64,000 nt of DNA from Pseudomonas syringae KCTC 12500 (GCF_000507185.2 NZ_AYTM02000002.1:953501-1017500); one strand, 5' to 3'; positions 10,267 through 19,638 are shown, counted from the first letter of the stretch. The notes: generated by a model not told the origin, from the sequence alone. Numbers and translations are program-made.

Positions 10267-11208
10267 ATGCGCATCGTTCCCCACCTGTTGGGCGCAGCCA
10301 TCGCTGCCGCTCTGATCAGCACGCCGGTTTTCGCCGCCGAACTCACTGGCACCCTGAAGAAGATCAAGGAATCCGGCACCATCACGCTGGGCCATCGTGA
10401 CGCCTCTATCCCGTTTTCCTACATCGCTGATGCCTCTGGTGTGCCGATGGGCTACTCCCACGACATCCAGCTGAAAATCGTCGAAGCCATCAAAAAAGAC
10501 CTGGACATGCCTGACCTCAAGGTCAAGTACAACCTGGTGACTTCGCAGACCCGTATCCCGCTGGTTCAGAACGGCACCGTCGATGTGGAGTGTGGCTCGA
10601 CCACCAACAATGTCGAGCGTCAGCAGCAGGTCGATTTCTCCGTCGGCATCTTTGAAGTCGGCACGCGCCTGCTGTCGAAAAAGGATTCCAGCTACAAGGA
10701 TTTCGACGACCTGAAAGGCAAGAACGTCGTCACCACGGCTGGCACCACTTCCGAGCGCATCCTCAAGGCGATGAACGCTGACAAGCAGATGGGCATGAAC
10801 GTGATCTCCGCCAAAGACCACGGTGAATCCTTCCAGATGCTCGAGTCCGGCCGTGCAGTCGCCTTCATGATGGACGACGCGCTGCTGGCAGGCGAAATGG
10901 CCAAGGCCAAGAAGCCGGACGACTGGGCAGTGACCGGCACGGCACAATCCTACGAAATATACGGCTGCATGGTCCGCAAGGGCGATGCCCCGTTCAAGAA
11001 GGCAGTGGATGACGCGATTGTTGCCACCTTCAAATCCGGCGAAATCAACAACATCTACAGCAAATGGTTCATGTCTCCTGTCCCTCCGAAAGGTCTGAAC
11101 CTGAATTTCCAGATGAGCGACGAGTTCAAGGAGCTCATCGGTAACCCGACCGACAAAGCTGCTGACGATAAAGCGGCTGACGACAAAGCTAGCGACAAGA
11201 AAGCCTGA
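10267..11208 (+). CDS. gltI: Glutamate/aspartate ABC transporter, periplasmic binding protein
   Basis: A 313-residue family-3 solute-binding protein with a clear signal peptide (MRIVPHLLGAAIAAALISTPVFA). The mature part contains the bacterial SBP3 signature GTLKKIKESGTITLGHRDASIPFS and ECGSTTNN, typical of GltI/AatJ. It captures acidic amino acids in the periplasm for GltJKL. The last 18 residues are an unusual hydrophilic tail made of repeated ADDKA-like units. The ATG at 10267 is chosen because it starts the signal peptide. Confidence 0.93.
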   Translation: MRIVPHLLGAAIAAALISTPVFAAELTGTLKKIKESGTITLGHRDASIPFSYIADASGVPMGYSHDIQLKIVEAIKKDLDMPDLKVKYNLVTSQTRIPLVQNGTVDVECGSTTNNVERQQQVDFSVGIFEVGTRLLSKKDSSYKDFDDLKGKNVVTTAGTTSERILKAMNADKQMGMNVISAKDHGESFQMLESGRAVAFMMDDALLAGEMAKAKKPDDWAVTGTAQSYEIYGCMVRKGDAPFKKAVDDAIVATFKSGEINNIYSKWFMSPVPPKGLNLNFQMSDEFKELIGNPTDKAADDKAADDKASDKKA

Positions 11209-11241
11209 GTAGCCGGTTCAGCCAGCCTGAACTGATCGCAT

Positions 11242-11265
11242 CCCGAGCAGGCAAAACTGTTCGGG
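11242..11265 (+). other. Intercistronic hairpin between gltI and gltJ
   Basis: CCCGAGCAG (11242-11250) pairs with CTGTTCGGG (11257-11265) with one G-U pair and a 6-base loop. It lies in the 129-base gap after the binding-protein gene and has no U-run. Such stems often protect the binding-protein mRNA so that it accumulates above the permease message; that role is inferred. Confidence 0.55.
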
Positions 11266-11337
11266 ACCGGCCCCTCACTCTCGACATCCGACAGTGCGTG
11301 CATCTCGATATAAATAGAAAAAGAGGGGGAGACCCTG

Positions 11338-12342
11338 ATGAATTACAACTGGGACTGGGGCGTATTCTTCAAGTCTACCGGCGTCGGCAGCGAGACCTAT
11401 CTGGACTGGTTCATCTCCGGTCTGGGCTGGACCATCGCCATTGCTGTCATTGCCTGGATCATTGCCCTGATACTGGGTTCGGTGCTGGGCGTCATGCGCA
11501 CCGTGCCAAACCGTCTGGTGTCGGGCATCGCCACGGTATACGTGGAAATCTTCCGTAACGTGCCACTGCTGGTGCAGCTGTTCATCTGGTACTTCCTGGT
11601 GCCCGACCTGCTGCCGGAAAACCTGCAGGAGTGGTACAAGCAAGACCTGAACCCGACCACCTCCGCGTTCCTCAGCGTCGTGGTCTGCCTTGGCCTGTTC
11701 ACCGCTGCACGGGTCTGCGAACAGGTGCGTACCGGCATTGAAGCACTGCCGAAGGGCCAGGAATCGGCCGCCCGCGCCATGGGCTTCAAGCTGCCACATA
11801 TCTACTGGAACGTGCTGTTGCCGCAGGCTTACCGGATCATTATTCCGCCGCTCACCTCTGAATTCCTGAACGTGTTCAAGAACTCATCGGTAGCGTCACT
11901 GATCGGCCTGATGGAGTTGCTCGCGCAGACCAAACAAACCGCCGAGTTCTCCGCCAACCTGTTCGAGGCCTTCACCCTCGCGACGCTCATCTACTTCACG
12001 CTGAACATGAGCCTGATGCTGCTGATGCGTGCGATCGAGAAGAAAGTCGCCGTACCGGGCCTCATCTCACTGGGGGGGCAAATAAATGGACTTCACTGGA
12101 ATCGTTCCGGCCATTCCCGGCCTGTGGAACGGCATGGTCATGACCCTCAAGCTGATGGCGATGGGTGTCGTCGGCGGCCTGGTGCTTGGCACGCTGCTGG
12201 CATTGATGCGCCTGTCATCGAACAAGCTGCTGGCCAATGTGGCCGGTGCCTACGTGAACTACTTTCGTTCGATCCCGCTGCTACTGGTGATCACCTGGTT
12301 CTATCTGGCCGTGCCGTTCGTGCTGCGCTGGATTACCGGTGA
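11338..12342 (+). CDS. gltJ: Glutamate/aspartate ABC permease GltJ, frame extended at a G7 tract
   Basis: The first 247 residues are a normal HisMQ-type permease: several hydrophobic spans and the EAA loop around EALPKGQESAARAMGFKLPH. The conserved end (GLISLGG) should be followed by a lysine codon and TAA at residue 249. Here a run of seven Gs at 12072-12078 shifts the frame, so the codons read on as QINGLHW and continue 86 residues through gltK in the wrong frame. With six Gs the frame would end GGK-stop just before the gltK ATG. The tail is arginine- and glycine-rich out-of-frame sequence, so the extension is a recent indel, a sequencing error or a slippage site. Confidence 0.85.
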   Translation: MNYNWDWGVFFKSTGVGSETYLDWFISGLGWTIAIAVIAWIIALILGSVLGVMRTVPNRLVSGIATVYVEIFRNVPLLVQLFIWYFLVPDLLPENLQEWYKQDLNPTTSAFLSVVVCLGLFTAARVCEQVRTGIEALPKGQESAARAMGFKLPHIYWNVLLPQAYRIIIPPLTSEFLNVFKNSSVASLIGLMELLAQTKQTAEFSANLFEAFTLATLIYFTLNMSLMLLMRAIEKKVAVPGLISLGGQINGLHWNRSGHSRPVERHGHDPQADGDGCRRRPGAWHAAGIDAPVIEQAAGQCGRCLRELLSFDPAATGDHLVLSGRAVRAALDYR

Positions 12343-12751
12343 AGACACGCCCATCGGCGCGTTCGCCTCCTGCGTTGTGGCCTTCATGATGTTCGAAGCC
12401 GCGTACTTCTGCGAAATCGTCCGTGCTGGTGTGCAGTCGATCTCCAAGGGGCAAATGGGCGCTGCTCAGGCGCTGGGCATGAACTACTCGCAGATGATGC
12501 GACTGATCATCCTGCCCCAGGCGTTTCGCAAGATGACCCCACTGCTGCTGCAACAGAGCATCATTCTGTTTCAGGACACCTCTCTGGTGTACACCGTCGG
12601 CCTCGTCGATTTTCTCAACGCATCGCGCTCCAGTGGCGACATCATCGGGCGCGCCAACGAGTTCCTGATCATTGCCGGTCTGGTGTATTTCACGATCAGC
12701 TTTGCCGCCTCGCTGCTGGTGAAGCGTCTGCAAAAAAGGTTTGCCGTATGA
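12086..12751 (+). CDS. gltK: Glutamate/aspartate ABC transporter permease GltK
   Basis: A 221-residue HisMQ-family inner-membrane permease with the EAA loop [30 protein letters not shown], paired with GltJ to form the channel. The ATG at 12086 follows the G-rich tract that ends gltJ and would overlap or abut that stop in the normal frame. Its own frame is intact despite the indel upstream. Its end overlaps the gltL start by four bases. Confidence 0.95.
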   Translation: MDFTGIVPAIPGLWNGMVMTLKLMAMGVVGGLVLGTLLALMRLSSNKLLANVAGAYVNYFRSIPLLLVITWFYLAVPFVLRWITGEDTPIGAFASCVVAFMMFEAAYFCEIVRAGVQSISKGQMGAAQALGMNYSQMMRLIILPQAFRKMTPLLLQQSIILFQDTSLVYTVGLVDFLNASRSSGDIIGRANEFLIIAGLVYFTISFAASLLVKRLQKRFAV

Positions 12752-13482
12752 TTTCCATCAAAAACGTCAACAAGTGGTATGGGGACTTCCAGGTACTGAC
12801 CGATTGCAGCACCGAGGTCAGCAAGGGCGAAGTAGTTGTGGTGTGCGGCCCGTCCGGCTCCGGCAAATCGACCCTGATCAAATGCGTGAACGCACTGGAA
12901 CCGTTTCAGAAAGGCGATATCGTTGTCGACGGCACATCAATATCCGATTCGAAGACCAACCTGCCCAAGCTGCGCTCGCGGGTCGGCATGGTGTTTCAGC
13001 ACTTCGAACTGTTCCCGCACCTGAGCATTGTCGAAAACCTGACCATCGCGCAGATCAAGGTGCTGGGCCGCAGCAAGGCCGAAGCCACCGAGAAGGGTCT
13101 GAAGCTGCTTGAGCGCGTCGGCCTTTCCGAGCATGCGCACAAGCATCCCGGGCAGCTTTCCGGTGGGCAGCAACAGCGTGTCGCCATCGCGCGCGCGCTG
13201 GCGATGGACCCGGTGGTCATGCTGTTCGACGAGCCCACTTCCGCACTCGACCCGGAAATGGTCAATGAAGTGCTCGATGTGATGGTGCAACTGGCCCAGG
13301 AAGGCATGACCATGATGTGCGTGACCCACGAGATGGGTTTCGCCCGCAAAGTCGCCAACCGAGTGATTTTCATGGACAAGGGACAGATCGTCGAAGACTG
13401 CGCCAAGGAAGAGTTTTTCGGTGACGTCAGCGCACGCTCGGAACGCGCCCAGCAATTCCTCGCCAAGATCCTTCAGCACTAG
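12748..13482 (+). CDS. gltL: Glutamate/aspartate ABC transporter ATPase GltL
   Basis: A 244-residue ATPase of the polar amino acid uptake group: Walker [11 protein letters not shown]-loop [10 protein letters not shown], signature LSGGQQQR, Walker B VVMLFDEP and the H-loop CVTHEMGFA. It energises import through GltJK. An ATGA overlap with gltK indicates coupled translation. The two-component genes that control the transporter follow 60 bases later. Confidence 0.96.
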   Translation: MISIKNVNKWYGDFQVLTDCSTEVSKGEVVVVCGPSGSGKSTLIKCVNALEPFQKGDIVVDGTSISDSKTNLPKLRSRVGMVFQHFELFPHLSIVENLTIAQIKVLGRSKAEATEKGLKLLERVGLSEHAHKHPGQLSGGQQQRVAIARALAMDPVVMLFDEPTSALDPEMVNEVLDVMVQLAQEGMTMMCVTHEMGFARKVANRVIFMDKGQIVEDCAKEEFFGDVSARSERAQQFLAKILQH

Positions 13483-13542
13483 GCAATAGCTTGACGGCTG
13501 TCCGCCTATCAGCGGGCAGCTGTTCGGTCCAGGACGACTGTG

Positions 13543-15450
13543 ATGAAATGCGACCCCACTCTTTATCGCGCCGCGCCGCCATCACTCGCCGTGAAACCCC
13601 GCCTGATCCGTCAACTGTTTCTGCCACCGCTGATCCTCATGCTGATGATCGGGCTGGGCTATATCGCCTATCTGGTCAGTGAACATAGCGGCATCAAGAG
13701 CCTGCGCGAAACCGGCGAGCGCCAGCTCGAGCTGCACGCGCGCACGGTGGAGAGCGAAATCAGCAAATACACCTACCTGCCCAGCGTGCTGGAGCTGGAA
13801 TCCAGCGTGTCGCAGTTGCTGAACGAACCGGGACCCGAACTTCAGCAGCAGGTCAACCGCTACCTCGAAGGGCTGAATCGACGCAGCCGCAGCCGTGCCA
13901 TTTACGTGATGGACACCACCGGACGCGTGCTGGCCACCAGCAACTGGCGTGATCCCGACAGTTATCAGGGTGAAGACCTGTCTTTCCGTGCCTACTTTCA
14001 GGACGCCGTGCGCGGCCTGCCCGGGCGCTTTTACGGCATCGGCACCACCACAGGTGAGTCGGGCTATTACCTGGCGCATGGGCTGGAAGACAAAGGCCGC
14101 ATCATCGGCGTTGCGGTGATCAAGGTACGCCTCGAAGCACTTGAAGAACGCTGGCAGCGAGCACGGCTGGAGGCGTTTGTCAGCGACGAGAATGGCATCA
14201 TCATCCTCTCCAGCGATCCGGCCCGGCGTCTGAAATCAGTGCGTCCGCTCACGGCTGAGGTCAAGGAGCGTCTGGCTCGCAGCCTGCAATATTACTGGTG
14301 GCCGCTCAACGAACTGGTGCCACTGGAACGGGAAACCTTGTCTGAGGGCGTCGAAACACTGGTTTTTCCCGCCAACATCAGTGTCGACCGCGAACACAAA
14401 AAGGTCAGTTATCTGGCCCAGAGCCGCCCGCTGAGTGACACCGCCTGGCACCTGACACTGCTTACCCCGCTGGAAGATCTGCGCCGTGAAGCAGCCAATC
14501 AGGGCATGCTGGTGGCCGTGGCTTGCGCGCTGGTGACCTTTCTGCTGATCGCCTGGAACGAGCGGCGCAAGGTGATCTCGACCCGGCTTGCTGCCAGGGA
14601 AGCGCTGCAGGCTGCCAACAACGAGCTGGAACGCAAGATCGCCGAACGCACCGAACACCTGCGGGCCAGCAACGAACGCCTCAAGGCGCAGATTCGTGAG
14701 CGAAGGCAGGCTGAAGACACTTTGCGCAGAGCCCAGGACGAGCTGGTACAGGCCGGAAAGCTGGCAGCCATCGGCCAGATGTCGACCAGCATCGCGCATG
14801 AGCTGAACCAGCCTCTGGCCGCACTGCGCACCTTGTCCGGCACCACCGTGCGCTTTCTGGAACGAGGCGCGCTGGACACCGCGAGTACCAACCTGCGTAC
14901 CATCAATGATCTGGTCGACCGCATGGGCCGCATCACCGCCAGCCTGCGCGCATTCGCCAGACGCGGCGACGATCAGGGCCAGGCGCAACTGAGCAAGGCT
15001 GTCGATGCGGCGGCGCAGTTGCTGGGCGTGCGTCTGGAGCAGTCCGGCCTGATAGTGCATCGCGACTTCGTCGACGCCACGCTGACCATCGACCAGACCC
15101 GCCTGGAACAGATTCTGGTCAACCTGATCGGCAACGCACTGGACGCCATGTTCGACCTGCCGCAACCGGAATTATGGCTCACCGGGTCGGTTGTCGACGG
15201 CCGATACCGTCTGCGGGTACGTGATAACGGGCACGGCGTCGACGCCGAGGCGCGCAAGCATCTGTTTGAACCTTTCTTCACCACCAAACCGGGCGAACAA
15301 GGCCTGGGGCTGGGCCTGACGCTGTCGGCGAGCCTTGCCGCCGCAGCCGGGGGCAGCCTGAGCGCAGAGCATCCGCAGGACGGCGGTACGACGTTTGTCC
15401 TGAGCCTGCCGTTCATCCCCGATGCCCGCCACCCGGACAGCCCGACATGA
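13543..15450 (+). CDS. aauS: Sensor histidine kinase AauS (DctB-like)
   Basis: A 635-residue membrane kinase for acidic amino acids. A first membrane span (about residues 27-46) leads into a periplasmic double-Cache-type sensor region of roughly 250 residues. A second span (MLVAVACALVTFLLIAW) is followed by a coiled coil, the HisKA box SIAHELNQPLAALRT with the phospho-histidine, and a HATPase domain (NLIGNALDAM, DNGHGV, GLGLGLTLS). GTG at 13540 and ATG at 13543 are adjacent; AGGA lies 8 bases before the ATG. The context next to gltIJKL supports the AauS name over DctB. Confidence 0.9.
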   Translation: MKCDPTLYRAAPPSLAVKPRLIRQLFLPPLILMLMIGLGYIAYLVSEHSGIKSLRETGERQLELHARTVESEISKYTYLPSVLELESSVSQLLNEPGPELQQQVNRYLEGLNRRSRSRAIYVMDTTGRVLATSNWRDPDSYQGEDLSFRAYFQDAVRGLPGRFYGIGTTTGESGYYLAHGLEDKGRIIGVAVIKVRLEALEERWQRARLEAFVSDENGIIILSSDPARRLKSVRPLTAEVKERLARSLQYYWWPLNELVPLERETLSEGVETLVFPANISVDREHKKVSYLAQSRPLSDTAWHLTLLTPLEDLRREAANQGMLVAVACALVTFLLIAWNERRKVISTRLAAREALQAANNELERKIAERTEHLRASNERLKAQIRERRQAEDTLRRAQDELVQAGKLAAIGQMSTSIAHELNQPLAALRTLSGTTVRFLERGALDTASTNLRTINDLVDRMGRITASLRAFARRGDDQGQAQLSKAVDAAAQLLGVRLEQSGLIVHRDFVDATLTIDQTRLEQILVNLIGNALDAMFDLPQPELWLTGSVVDGRYRLRVRDNGHGVDAEARKHLFEPFFTTKPGEQGLGLGLTLSASLAAAAGGSLSAEHPQDGGTTFVLSLPFIPDARHPDSPT

Positions 15451-15460
15451 GACGACATCC

Positions 15461-16789
15461 ATGAGCATAAACAGCGACCTGACCGTCCTGATCGTCGAAG
15501 ACGATCCGCATGTACTGCTCGGCTGCCAGCAGGCCCTCGCGCTGGAAGACATCGCCAGCGAGGGCGTTTCCAACGCTGAAGAGGCCTTGAAGCGCATCGG
15601 TGACAACTTCGCCGGTATCGTCATCAGTGACATTCGCTTACCGGGCATCGACGGGCTGGAGTTGCTGAGCCGTCTCAAGGCACGTGACAGCAGCCTGCCG
15701 GTGGTGCTGATCACTGGCCATGGCGACATCACCATGGCCGTCAACGCAATGCGCGATGGCGCCTACGACTTCATGGAGAAACCCTTTTCTCCCGAGCGCT
15801 TGGTAGACGTCACCCGGCGCGCACTGGAACAACGCGGGCTGGCCCGTGAAGTGTGGGCGTTGCGCAAGCAGCTGGCCGAGCGCGATTCGCTGGAAGGCCG
15901 GATCATCGGCCGCTCCCCGGCCATGCAAAACCTGCGTGCGTTGATTGCCAACGTCGCCGACACCTCGGCCAACGTATTGATAGAAGGCGAAACCGGCACG
16001 GGCAAGGAGCTGGTCGCGCGCTGCCTGCACGATTTCAGTCGGCGCAAGGACAGCCAGTTCGTGGCGCTCAACTGTGGCGGGCTGGCGGAAAGCCTTTTCG
16101 AGTCGGAAATCTTCGGCCACGAAGCCAACGCCTTTACCGGCGCGGGCAAGCGGCGCATCGGCAAGATCGAACACGCGCACAACGGCACGCTGTTTCTCGA
16201 TGAAGTGGAAAGCATGCCGGTCAATCTGCAGATCAAGCTGTTGCGCGTCCTGCAGGAGCGAACCCTCGAGCGGCTGGGTTCCAACCAGAGCGTCGCGGTG
16301 GATTGCCGGGTCATAGCGGCGACCAAGTCCGACTTGAATGCCTTGGGCAAGACCAATCAGTTCCGCAGCGACCTGTATTACCGCCTGAACGTCGTCACGC
16401 TCGAACTGCCACCCTTGCGTGAGCGCCGCGAAGACATTCTGCAGCTGTTTGAACACTTCCTGCAGTTGTCGTCGTTACGCTTCGACCGCGAACCGCCCGT
16501 GCTGGATCGGCAAACCAGCTCGAACCTGATGAGCCACGACTGGCCGGGCAATGTACGCGAACTGCGCAACGTGGCCGAACGCTTTGCCTTGGGCCTGCCA
16601 GCATTCAAGCAGTCAGGCACGGTCAGTGAAAACCAGAGTCTTGGGTTTGCGGAAGCAGTCGAAGCCTTCGAGCGCTCATTGCTCGGCGACGCCTTGCAAC
16701 GCAGCGGCGGCAACCTCAGCCAGGCCAGCCAGGAACTGGGCATGGCCAAGACCACGCTGTTTGACAAGGTCAAGAAATATGGGCTTTGA
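15461..16789 (+). CDS. aauR: Sigma-54 response regulator AauR
   Basis: A 442-residue NtrC-family activator. The receiver has the phosphate acceptor D57 (VISDIRLPG) and the lysine in EKPF. The AAA+ domain shows Walker A GETGTGKE (about 176-183) and the Walker B region GTLFLDEVE. A Fis-type helix-turn-helix (GNLSQASQELGMAKTTLFDKVKKYGL) closes the protein. The sigma-54-contacting loop reads NAFTGA (residues 223-228) where GAFTGA is usual. It should activate gltI from the two TTCGG-N4-CCGAA sites. It starts at 15461, ten bases after the aauS stop. Confidence 0.93.
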   Translation: MSINSDLTVLIVEDDPHVLLGCQQALALEDIASEGVSNAEEALKRIGDNFAGIVISDIRLPGIDGLELLSRLKARDSSLPVVLITGHGDITMAVNAMRDGAYDFMEKPFSPERLVDVTRRALEQRGLAREVWALRKQLAERDSLEGRIIGRSPAMQNLRALIANVADTSANVLIEGETGTGKELVARCLHDFSRRKDSQFVALNCGGLAESLFESEIFGHEANAFTGAGKRRIGKIEHAHNGTLFLDEVESMPVNLQIKLLRVLQERTLERLGSNQSVAVDCRVIAATKSDLNALGKTNQFRSDLYYRLNVVTLELPPLRERREDILQLFEHFLQLSSLRFDREPPVLDRQTSSNLMSHDWPGNVRELRNVAERFALGLPAFKQSGTVSENQSLGFAEAVEAFERSLLGDALQRSGGNLSQASQELGMAKTTLFDKVKKYGL

Positions 16790-16827
16790 GCACTGCGCCC
16801 GATCTTGAGGGTGCGGTGTAGCGCTGA

Positions 16828-16903
16828 TCTGTGACGCAGACAACGCTGGAGCGCGAGGAATGATAGGCGTCCGCAAGACACCTATCGTGCCCATGCTCTG
16901 CGT
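16828..16903. repeat. Inverted repeat pair, second copy of the GGACGC family
   Basis: The left arm (16828-16867) has TGACGCAGA, ACGCTGGAGCGCGAGGAA and GATAGG. The right arm (16881-16903) starts CCTATCGTGCCCATGCTC. The inner GATAGGCGT/ACCTATC can form a hairpin. It lies between the convergent aauR and frnE genes and may serve as a bidirectional terminator. Confidence 0.75.
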
Positions 16904-16925
16904 GCTATCCCGCACAGACAGTACG

Positions 16926-17573
16926 TTACTTCGATTCACCGACAATCTGGCGGATTGCGCTGACGAATACCTCGACCGGCTGACCGCCCGAGACGGCGTA
17001 CTGGTCGTTGAAGACCATGGTCGGCACGGAGGTGATACCGCGAGACGTCCAGAGCTGCTCTGCCTCGCGAACCTCAGTGGTGTACTCGTCGCCATCCAGA
17101 ATCGCCTGAGCACGCAGACGATCCAGGCCGACCTTCTGCGCCACATCTGCCAGAGTCTGGTGACTGGACGGGTCTTTCAGGTCGCTGAAATACGCCTCGA
17201 ACAGCGCCTGCTTCAACGCATGCTGCTTGCCTTGCTGCTCGGCCCAGTGCAGCAGGCGATGGGCATCGAACGTGTTGTAGATACGCCGCTCGCCGCTGGC
17301 AAAGGTGAAGCCGAGTTCAGCACCGCGTTCACGAATGGTCTGGTGAATACCTTCGATCTGTTCCGGCGTGGAGCCGTACTTTTCGGCGATGTGTTCTTTG
17401 ATGTCCTGCCCTTCGGCAGGCATGTTAGGGTTCAGCTCGAAAGGCTGAAAGTGAATGTGCGCTTGCACCTCATCACCCAATGCCTCCAGCGCCTGATCCA
17501 GCGCGCGCAGACCAATGACGCACCAGGGGCAGGAAACATCGGAGATGAAGTCGATCTTCAGTGCAGTTGTCAT
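16926..17573 (-). CDS. DsbA-family oxidoreductase, FrnE-like
   Basis: A 215-residue thioredoxin-fold protein. The active site CPWC sits at residues 14-17 (SDVSCPWCVIG). The inserted helical domain has the FrnE-type segments HFQPFELNPNMPAEG and LAKVGLDRLRAQAILDGDEY-like sequence, and the cis-Pro loop is ITSVPTMVFND. There is no signal peptide, so it is cytoplasmic, unlike DsbA. The start at 17573 (MTTALKIDF) is preferred to an upstream ATG at 17633, which would lie inside a repeat. The physiological substrate is unknown. Confidence 0.92.
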   Translation of the reverse strand: MTTALKIDFISDVSCPWCVIGLRALDQALEALGDEVQAHIHFQPFELNPNMPAEGQDIKEHIAEKYGSTPEQIEGIHQTIRERGAELGFTFASGERRIYNTFDAHRLLHWAEQQGKQHALKQALFEAYFSDLKDPSSHQTLADVAQKVGLDRLRAQAILDGDEYTTEVREAEQLWTSRGITSVPTMVFNDQYAVSGGQPVEVFVSAIRQIVGESK

Positions 17574-17595
17574 GTCGGCCCTTTTCGGTACAGAG

Positions 17596-17730
17596 TGTGT
17601 AAAAACGTCACGAGCGAAGGCAAGACAAGACAAGGCAAAAACAGGCGAAAAAGCGGAGTTTAGGTGTTCTAAATGAGCATTTTCCGCCTGTTTTTAACGC
17701 AGTATTGCCAAGCGTAGTAGTTTTTACACA
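17596..17730. repeat. 135-bp nested palindromic repeat
   Basis: The outer arms are identical 11-mers in inverse orientation: TGTGTAAAAAC at 17596-17606 and GTTTTTACACA at 17720-17730. The inner arms are AAAAACAGGCG (17637-17647) and CGCCTGTTTTT (17685-17695). Between them GAGTTTAG and CTAAATGAGCATTTT continue the symmetry, and GGCAA/TTGCC pair farther out. The whole block could fold as one long stem in RNA or as a cruciform. It carries no reading frame. It resembles a short non-autonomous mobile or REP-like element of pseudomonads. Confidence 0.85.
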
Positions 17731-17787
17731 GTTTGGAAGCAAAGGTCACACGATACACCTCTGTCCATGCCTGACAACCGGGCCGGC

Positions 17788-18780
17788 TTACAACTGAGCC
17801 AGGTTGCGACCGTCTTCATGCTGGGCTTTCAGGTACGGCAGCACTGCACCGAGCAACGGGGCCTTGAAGGCCTCCTGAAAACGGTGCGCCAGCCCCGGAA
17901 TCAGGCGCAGCTGGCTGCCCTGAATGTGCGCGGCCACATGCACACCGTGCATGACCGGCAACAGCGGGTCGGCCGTGCCGTGAACCACCAGTACCGGCAG
18001 ACGCAGGCGGTTCAGCAGTTCCACGCGGCTGGGCTCGGCCAGAATCGCCATGATCTGGCGTTTCACGCCCTCAGGATTGAACGCCCGGTCATAGGAAACA
18101 GCCGCCTGATGCAGCAGCTGCTGGCGATCATCCTTGACCTGCGGGCTGCCCAGCGCCGCAAGCAAATCGGCCTGCTGCTCGATCGCCACTTCCCGATTGG
18201 GCGCGCCGCGACGCGCCAACAGTTGCATGAGCGCGGTACTGGGCATAGGCAAACCCTGCGCACCGGAACTGGTCATGATCAGCGTCAGGCTTTCGACCCG
18301 CGACGGCGCCAGATCAGCCAGATGCTGGGCAATCATGCCGCCCATGCTCGCGCCCAATACGTGGAACTGACGAATCTGCAATGCATCCATCAGACCCAGC
18401 GCATCGTCGGCCATATCAGTCAAAGAATACGGTGCCGAGACAGGCAGTCCAAGTTTGTAACGCAGCACTTCGAACGTCAGATTGGCATCCGCTGGCTGTT
18501 GCACCCACGACGACAGACCCACATCGCGATTGTCGTAGCGAATCACCCGATAACCCTGCTGACATAACGCGACCACGACCTCATCCGGCCAGTGAATCAA
18601 CTGCCCACCCAGCCCCATCACCAACAACAAGGCAGGGTCGGACTCGCTACCAATACTCTGGTAGGCAATCCGCACGTCCTTGAGGTCAGCCATCTGTACA
18701 GGAACATCGGTATCACAACGATCGGCCGCAAAAGACGGCAAGCCGCACAGAAGCGCGGCCAGAAAAATTAAAACCCGCAT
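17788..18780 (-). CDS. Secreted alpha/beta hydrolase
   Basis: A 330-residue alpha/beta-fold hydrolase with a signal peptide (MRVLIFLAALLCGLPSFAA). The oxyanion region is VMGLGGQL. The nucleophile elbow is GASMGG (VLGASMGGMIAQHLA). The acid and histidine lie in VVHGTADPLLPV and GLAHRFQEA. Family members include lipases, esterases and haloperoxidase-like proteins; the substrate cannot be predicted. The start at 18780 begins the signal peptide, though no strong ribosome-binding site is seen; an in-frame ATG exists at 18849. Confidence 0.88.
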   Translation of the reverse strand: MRVLIFLAALLCGLPSFAADRCDTDVPVQMADLKDVRIAYQSIGSESDPALLLVMGLGGQLIHWPDEVVVALCQQGYRVIRYDNRDVGLSSWVQQPADANLTFEVLRYKLGLPVSAPYSLTDMADDALGLMDALQIRQFHVLGASMGGMIAQHLADLAPSRVESLTLIMTSSGAQGLPMPSTALMQLLARRGAPNREVAIEQQADLLAALGSPQVKDDRQQLLHQAAVSYDRAFNPEGVKRQIMAILAEPSRVELLNRLRLPVLVVHGTADPLLPVMHGVHVAAHIQGSQLRLIPGLAHRFQEAFKAPLLGAVLPYLKAQHEDGRNLAQL

Positions 18781-18903
18781 GAAAAACACCAAAAAACAGA
18801 ACCCCAGTAGGCCGCGAGTCTGATGATGTTTTTCCAAGCGCGCTGCCACACTTGCGTGACAGTTTGATGAATGGCGCTGAGCGGTCGTTAATCGGGGTTT
18901 GCG

Positions 18904-19638
18904 TTAGGCAGCGACCTGATCCGCCACCATCAGGTTTTCCCCAAAACGGGCGCGCGCTTCGAGCAACGATTCCTGATGCCAGTTCGAATGCGTATCGCAC
19001 TCGCCCAGGGACAGAACCTTGTAAACCGGCAGACGATCAAACACCGGGGCCAGCAGCTCCGGTTCGGTCACGTTGTCCAGATGCAACCCTGCAACTGGCA
19101 GCAGGGCCGCGACACCCAGGTTGGGCCGCAGGTCACCGTGATAGAGGCCGATAAGCTTCTTCAACGGCGAATACTGGAGAATGTGATAGGCACGCTCGAA
19201 GGCGTTGCTCCATGCCAGCGGCAGGTCGAGCGCCAGAATCGGTTCGTCGATCTGAATCCACTCGACACCGCGCGCTGCCAGCCGCCCGAAAATCTCGCCA
19301 TACACCGGCAGCAGATGCTCCAGCAGGTCGAGGCGATCTACCTCGTCACCCTGAACGTTACTTAGCCAGAGCAGTGTCAGAGGACCGATCAACGCGGTTT
19401 TGCGGCCTTGCTCGCCTGCTTCACCGACGCTCGCCAGCAGCGGCGCCCAATCGGGCTGAAAACGCTGGTCGCGTTTCAGGTGTGGTACCTGCTGCGGATG
19501 ACGCGCCATCAACCAAGTGCGCAGTTCGGCACCCGTGGTCGTACTCCCCTGATGCTGTTTCCAGAAAGCCTGCAGAGCGTGCTGCAATTCACGGTCCGCG
19601 CCAATGGGAAAATAGTCAGGGTGTTGAGTCAGGGCCAC
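18904..19638 (-). pseudogene. metE: Truncated metE (N-terminal methionine synthase domain only)
   Basis: A 244-codon frame matches the N-terminal half of cobalamin-independent methionine synthase, which is normally about 760 residues. ADRELQHALQAFWK at the start is followed, without the expected middle stretch, by PQVPHLKRDQRFQPDW-like sequence, KTALIGPLTLLWLS, WIQIDEPILALDL and [12 protein letters not shown]. It stops soon after KVLSLGE. The C-terminal domain with the zinc-binding His and Cys residues is absent, and only 123 bases separate it from the next gene. The GTG at 19638 has a strong GGAGGA seven bases upstream. It is either a decayed gene or a repurposed single domain; it cannot make methionine in the usual way. 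Confidence 0.75.
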
